Program-made: the position numbers and the translations under genes
Notes under the pieces: model-generated
Seen by the model: the letters and a program-made list of their open reading frames with translations, nothing else
What the model was told of the DNA's origin: nothing
The model's database searches: none
Part shown: in pieces, positions 62,214 to 64,000 of the stretch
How the letters are laid out: each line of letters starts with the position of its first letter
Numbering within the stretch: the first letter of the stretch is position 1
From: Limimaricola variabilis
GTDB taxonomy: Bacteria > Pseudomonadota > Alphaproteobacteria > Rhodobacterales > Rhodobacteraceae
NCBI RefSeq assembly: GCF_014195545.1
Contig: NZ_JACIBX010000002.1
Coordinates: 468,135 to 532,134 of the forward strand
Length of the DNA: 64,000 nucleotides
Direction: 5' to 3'

Positions 62214-63113
62214 ATGGCCCATCGCTGGACGAATGATCTGACCCGAACCGACGTCACCCCGCGTGGTCTGTTCATGAACCGTCGCCAGATCATTCAGGCC
62301 GGCGGCGCACTGGGCCTGGCGGGTCTCGGTGGCCAGGCTGCCGCGCAGGACGCGCCTGAGCCCAACTCCTTCGAGGAGATCACCAGCTACAACAACTACT
62401 ATGAGTTCGGCACCGGCAAGACCGACCCGGCCAAGAATGCGGAGGCGCTCGACACCTCCGATTGGACGGTGACGGTGGATGGGCTGGTCGACAATCCCGG
62501 CACCTATCCCCTGGCCGAGCTGATCGATGGTCTGACGGTCGAGGAGCGGATCTATCGTCTGCGCTGCGTCGAGGCGTGGTCGATGGTGGTGCCGTGGCAG
62601 GGGATCGAGCTTAAGGACATTCTCGACCGGGCGGGCGTGCAGTCGAACGCGCGCTACGTCGCCTTCGAGACCGCGGTGCAGCCCGAGAACATGCCCGGCG
62701 TCCGTCGCGGCGTGCTGGACTTCCCCTATGTGGAGGGGCTGCGCCTCGACGAGGCGATGCACCCGCTCACCATTATGGCCACCGGCCTCTACGACCAGCC
62801 GATGCCCAATCAGAACGGCGCGCCGATCCGTCTGGTGGTGCCGTGGAAATATGGCTTCAAGTCGATCAAGTCGATCGTCCGGATCAGCCTCTTGGAGGAC
62901 GAGCCGCCGACCACCTGGAACCGGCTCGCGCCGAACGAGTACGGCTTCTATGCCAACGTGAACCCCACCGTGGACCATCCGCGCTGGAGTCAGGCCACCG
63001 AGCGCCGGATCGGCGGGGGGCTGTTCTCCTCCCGGCAGGACACCTTGATGTATAACGGCTATGACGAGGTCGCCTCCCTCTACGAGGGCATGGATCTCGC
63101 GGCGCAGTTCTGA
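62214..63113 (+). CDS. msrP: Protein-methionine-sulfoxide reductase catalytic subunit MsrP
   Basis: A 299-residue molybdopterin enzyme that repairs oxidised methionines of periplasmic proteins. A twin-arginine signal lies at about residues 21-45 ([11 protein letters not shown]...AAAQ). The molybdenum-ligating cysteine is C118 in [15 protein letters not shown]. Further signature: [13 protein letters not shown] and [21 protein letters not shown]. Export through Tat as a folded holoenzyme is expected. Its stop overlaps the msrQ start (TGATG), so the two form an operon. AAGGAGACACGC precedes the ATG. Confidence 0.96.
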   Translation: MAHRWTNDLTRTDVTPRGLFMNRRQIIQAGGALGLAGLGGQAAAQDAPEPNSFEEITSYNNYYEFGTGKTDPAKNAEALDTSDWTVTVDGLVDNPGTYPLAELIDGLTVEERIYRLRCVEAWSMVVPWQGIELKDILDRAGVQSNARYVAFETAVQPENMPGVRRGVLDFPYVEGLRLDEAMHPLTIMATGLYDQPMPNQNGAPIRLVVPWKYGFKSIKSIVRISLLEDEPPTTWNRLAPNEYGFYANVNPTVDHPRWSQATERRIGGGLFSSRQDTLMYNGYDEVASLYEGMDLAAQF

Positions 63114-63742
63114 TGGCCCGCCCCCTCACCCCGGCGCAAAAGATCAACGGTGCGCTGCGCCGCGTGCCCGCTTGGCCGCTCTATGTACTGGGGGCGCTCT
63201 GGGCCGCCTTCCTCTTCTGGCAGGCTCTGACCGGGCGCCTGGGTGTCGAGCCGATCAACGCGCTGGAGCGCGAGTATGGCGACACCGCGCTCAAGTTGCT
63301 GGTGGCCGGCCTCGCCGTCACGCCGCTGCTGAAATACACTCGGGTCAGCCTGCTGAAGTTTCGCCGCGCGATCGGGCTGCTGACCTTCTTCTTCGTGCTG
63401 GCGCATTTCCTCGTCTGGGCATTGCTCGACGTGCAGAGCTTCGGCCGGGTCTGGGCCGACATCCTCAAGCGCCCCTATGTGACGGTCGGGATGATCGCGT
63501 TTCTCGGGCTGATCCCGCTGGCGCTGACCTCCAACAACTTGTCGATCCGCCGGCTGGGGCGGAGTTGGCGGCGGCTGCACCAGCTGGTCTACGGCATCGC
63601 GATTCTTGGGGCGGTGCACTACATCTGGCTGGCCAAGGGCTTCCAGATCGAGCCGCTGGTCTATCTGGGGCTGATCCTGGGCCTGTTGGCCGCGCGGATT
63701 CGCTGGGCGAGGTTCTTCGCGGATCGAACCGTCCGAGCCTGA
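63113..63742 (+). CDS. msrQ: Heme-binding membrane subunit MsrQ
   Basis: A 209-residue inner-membrane b-type cytochrome with about six spans that supplies electrons to MsrP. Conserved elements are RRAIGLLTFFFVLAHFLVWA with a heme histidine, LALTSNNLSIRRLGRSWRRLHQLVYG and AVHYIWLAKG with two more histidines. It is translationally coupled to msrP. Confidence 0.95.
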   Translation: MARPLTPAQKINGALRRVPAWPLYVLGALWAAFLFWQALTGRLGVEPINALEREYGDTALKLLVAGLAVTPLLKYTRVSLLKFRRAIGLLTFFFVLAHFLVWALLDVQSFGRVWADILKRPYVTVGMIAFLGLIPLALTSNNLSIRRLGRSWRRLHQLVYGIAILGAVHYIWLAKGFQIEPLVYLGLILGLLAARIRWARFFADRTVRA

Positions 63743-63879
63743 TTTTGGGTAGGGCAGGGGGCTGGTTTCGATTGTTGCCGAGCATGGCGGCAAAACCGTC
63801 ATTGCCGAGCGTAAATAGCCCTGCTCTTCACAACATCATGTCGATCTCGTGAGCGATGCAAAAAACTTCGATTTCCTGC

Positions 63880-63908
63880 TTGCGCCCTTTGGAACCTTTC
63901 CCTAGATA
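63880..63908 (+). promoter_or_regulatory. Strong sigma-70 promoter, possibly of an rRNA operon beyond the right edge
   Basis: TTGCGC (63880-63885) and TAGATA (63903-63908) are separated by exactly 17 bases, with an A-run (63860-63866) upstream like an UP element. No coding frame follows in the last 90 bases, which read as an untranslated GC-rich leader. This pattern resembles the promoters ahead of 16S rRNA genes in Rhodobacteraceae, but the gene itself lies outside the window. The rest of 63743-64000 shows no gene. Confidence 0.5.
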
Positions 63909-64000
63909 GCCCCTCACCGGCGGCGCAGAGATGCAGTGCTGGTGACGAAATTCCGAAGGGGACGAGGCGGCGCGCCGGACGATAGGGCGCAGTTGTTTGG

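Overview
The window looks like a chromosomal segment of a high-GC alphaproteobacterium, most probably Rhodobacteraceae (Roseobacter/Rhodobacter type). This is inferred from protein character: a 112-residue PII with AmtB, the aerobic CobN/CobW/CobO cobalamin set, an HWE-family histidine kinase, a PrtD/HlyD secretion pair, and tight gene packing with many ATGA or TGATG start/stop overlaps. I see no insertion sequence, prophage, integrase, CRISPR array or plasmid gene. It reads as core genome with a few lineage-specific genes.

Layout. 1-5.7 kb: the 5' end of rsmD, a ferredoxin-reductase-like flavoprotein, a peroxiredoxin, a run of MscS / pterin dehydratase / FemAB-like acyltransferase, then a glycerophosphodiesterase and RidA. 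5.75-9.6 kb: a type I secretion adaptor and ABC exporter facing a secreted acidic-tailed orphan. 9.6-14 kb: a class A penicillin-binding protein, then glnB-amtB. 14-16.5 kb: a three-gene envelope cassette (DUF3618, holin-like membrane protein, helical/Gly-Ser-Thr protein). 16.6-20.2 kb: aminotransferase, sulfurtransferase, smpB, dapA. 20.4-28.3 kb: lytic transglycosylase, DMT permease, divergent mnmD/FAD oxidoreductase (a possible split MnmC), a ThDP enzyme and a PAS-HWE-receiver kinase.

28.3-45.9 kb is dominated by cobalamin/cobalt functions: cobO, cobN, cobW, cbtA, cbtB under a cobalamin riboswitch, then cobD, cobC and two DUF1636 cysteine proteins. LrgA/LrgB, a nucleotidyltransferase, a GNAT enzyme, smc, a glutaredoxin-MauE protein and an MltB-type transglycosylase lie among them. 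46-50.6 kb: glutathionyl-hydroquinone-reductase-like GST, a DUF481 outer-membrane protein, a caspase-fold protein lacking its catalytic residues, rpmJ and tRNA-Val(GAC). 50.7-57.7 kb: N-formylglutamate amidohydrolase, SLC13 carrier, SLT/SPOR protein, dinB and a Nudix gene that start on the same CATG, and a dadA-like gene behind a tandem glycine riboswitch. 57.7-64 kb: two small orphans, pyrF, clpB behind a possible heat-shock promoter, msrP-msrQ, and at the right edge a strong rrn-like promoter with no gene yet visible.

The recurring themes are cobalt/B12 supply, peptidoglycan turnover (one PBP and three transglycosylases), nitrogen sensing (PII/AmtB) and envelope proteins of unknown role. 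The most distinctive items are the degenerate caspase/peptidoglycan-binding protein, the glycine-riboswitch-controlled D-amino-acid-dehydrogenase-like gene, the divergent mnmD/oxidoreductase pair, the paired DUF1636 proteins and a 29-residue membrane peptide gene with a structured leader.
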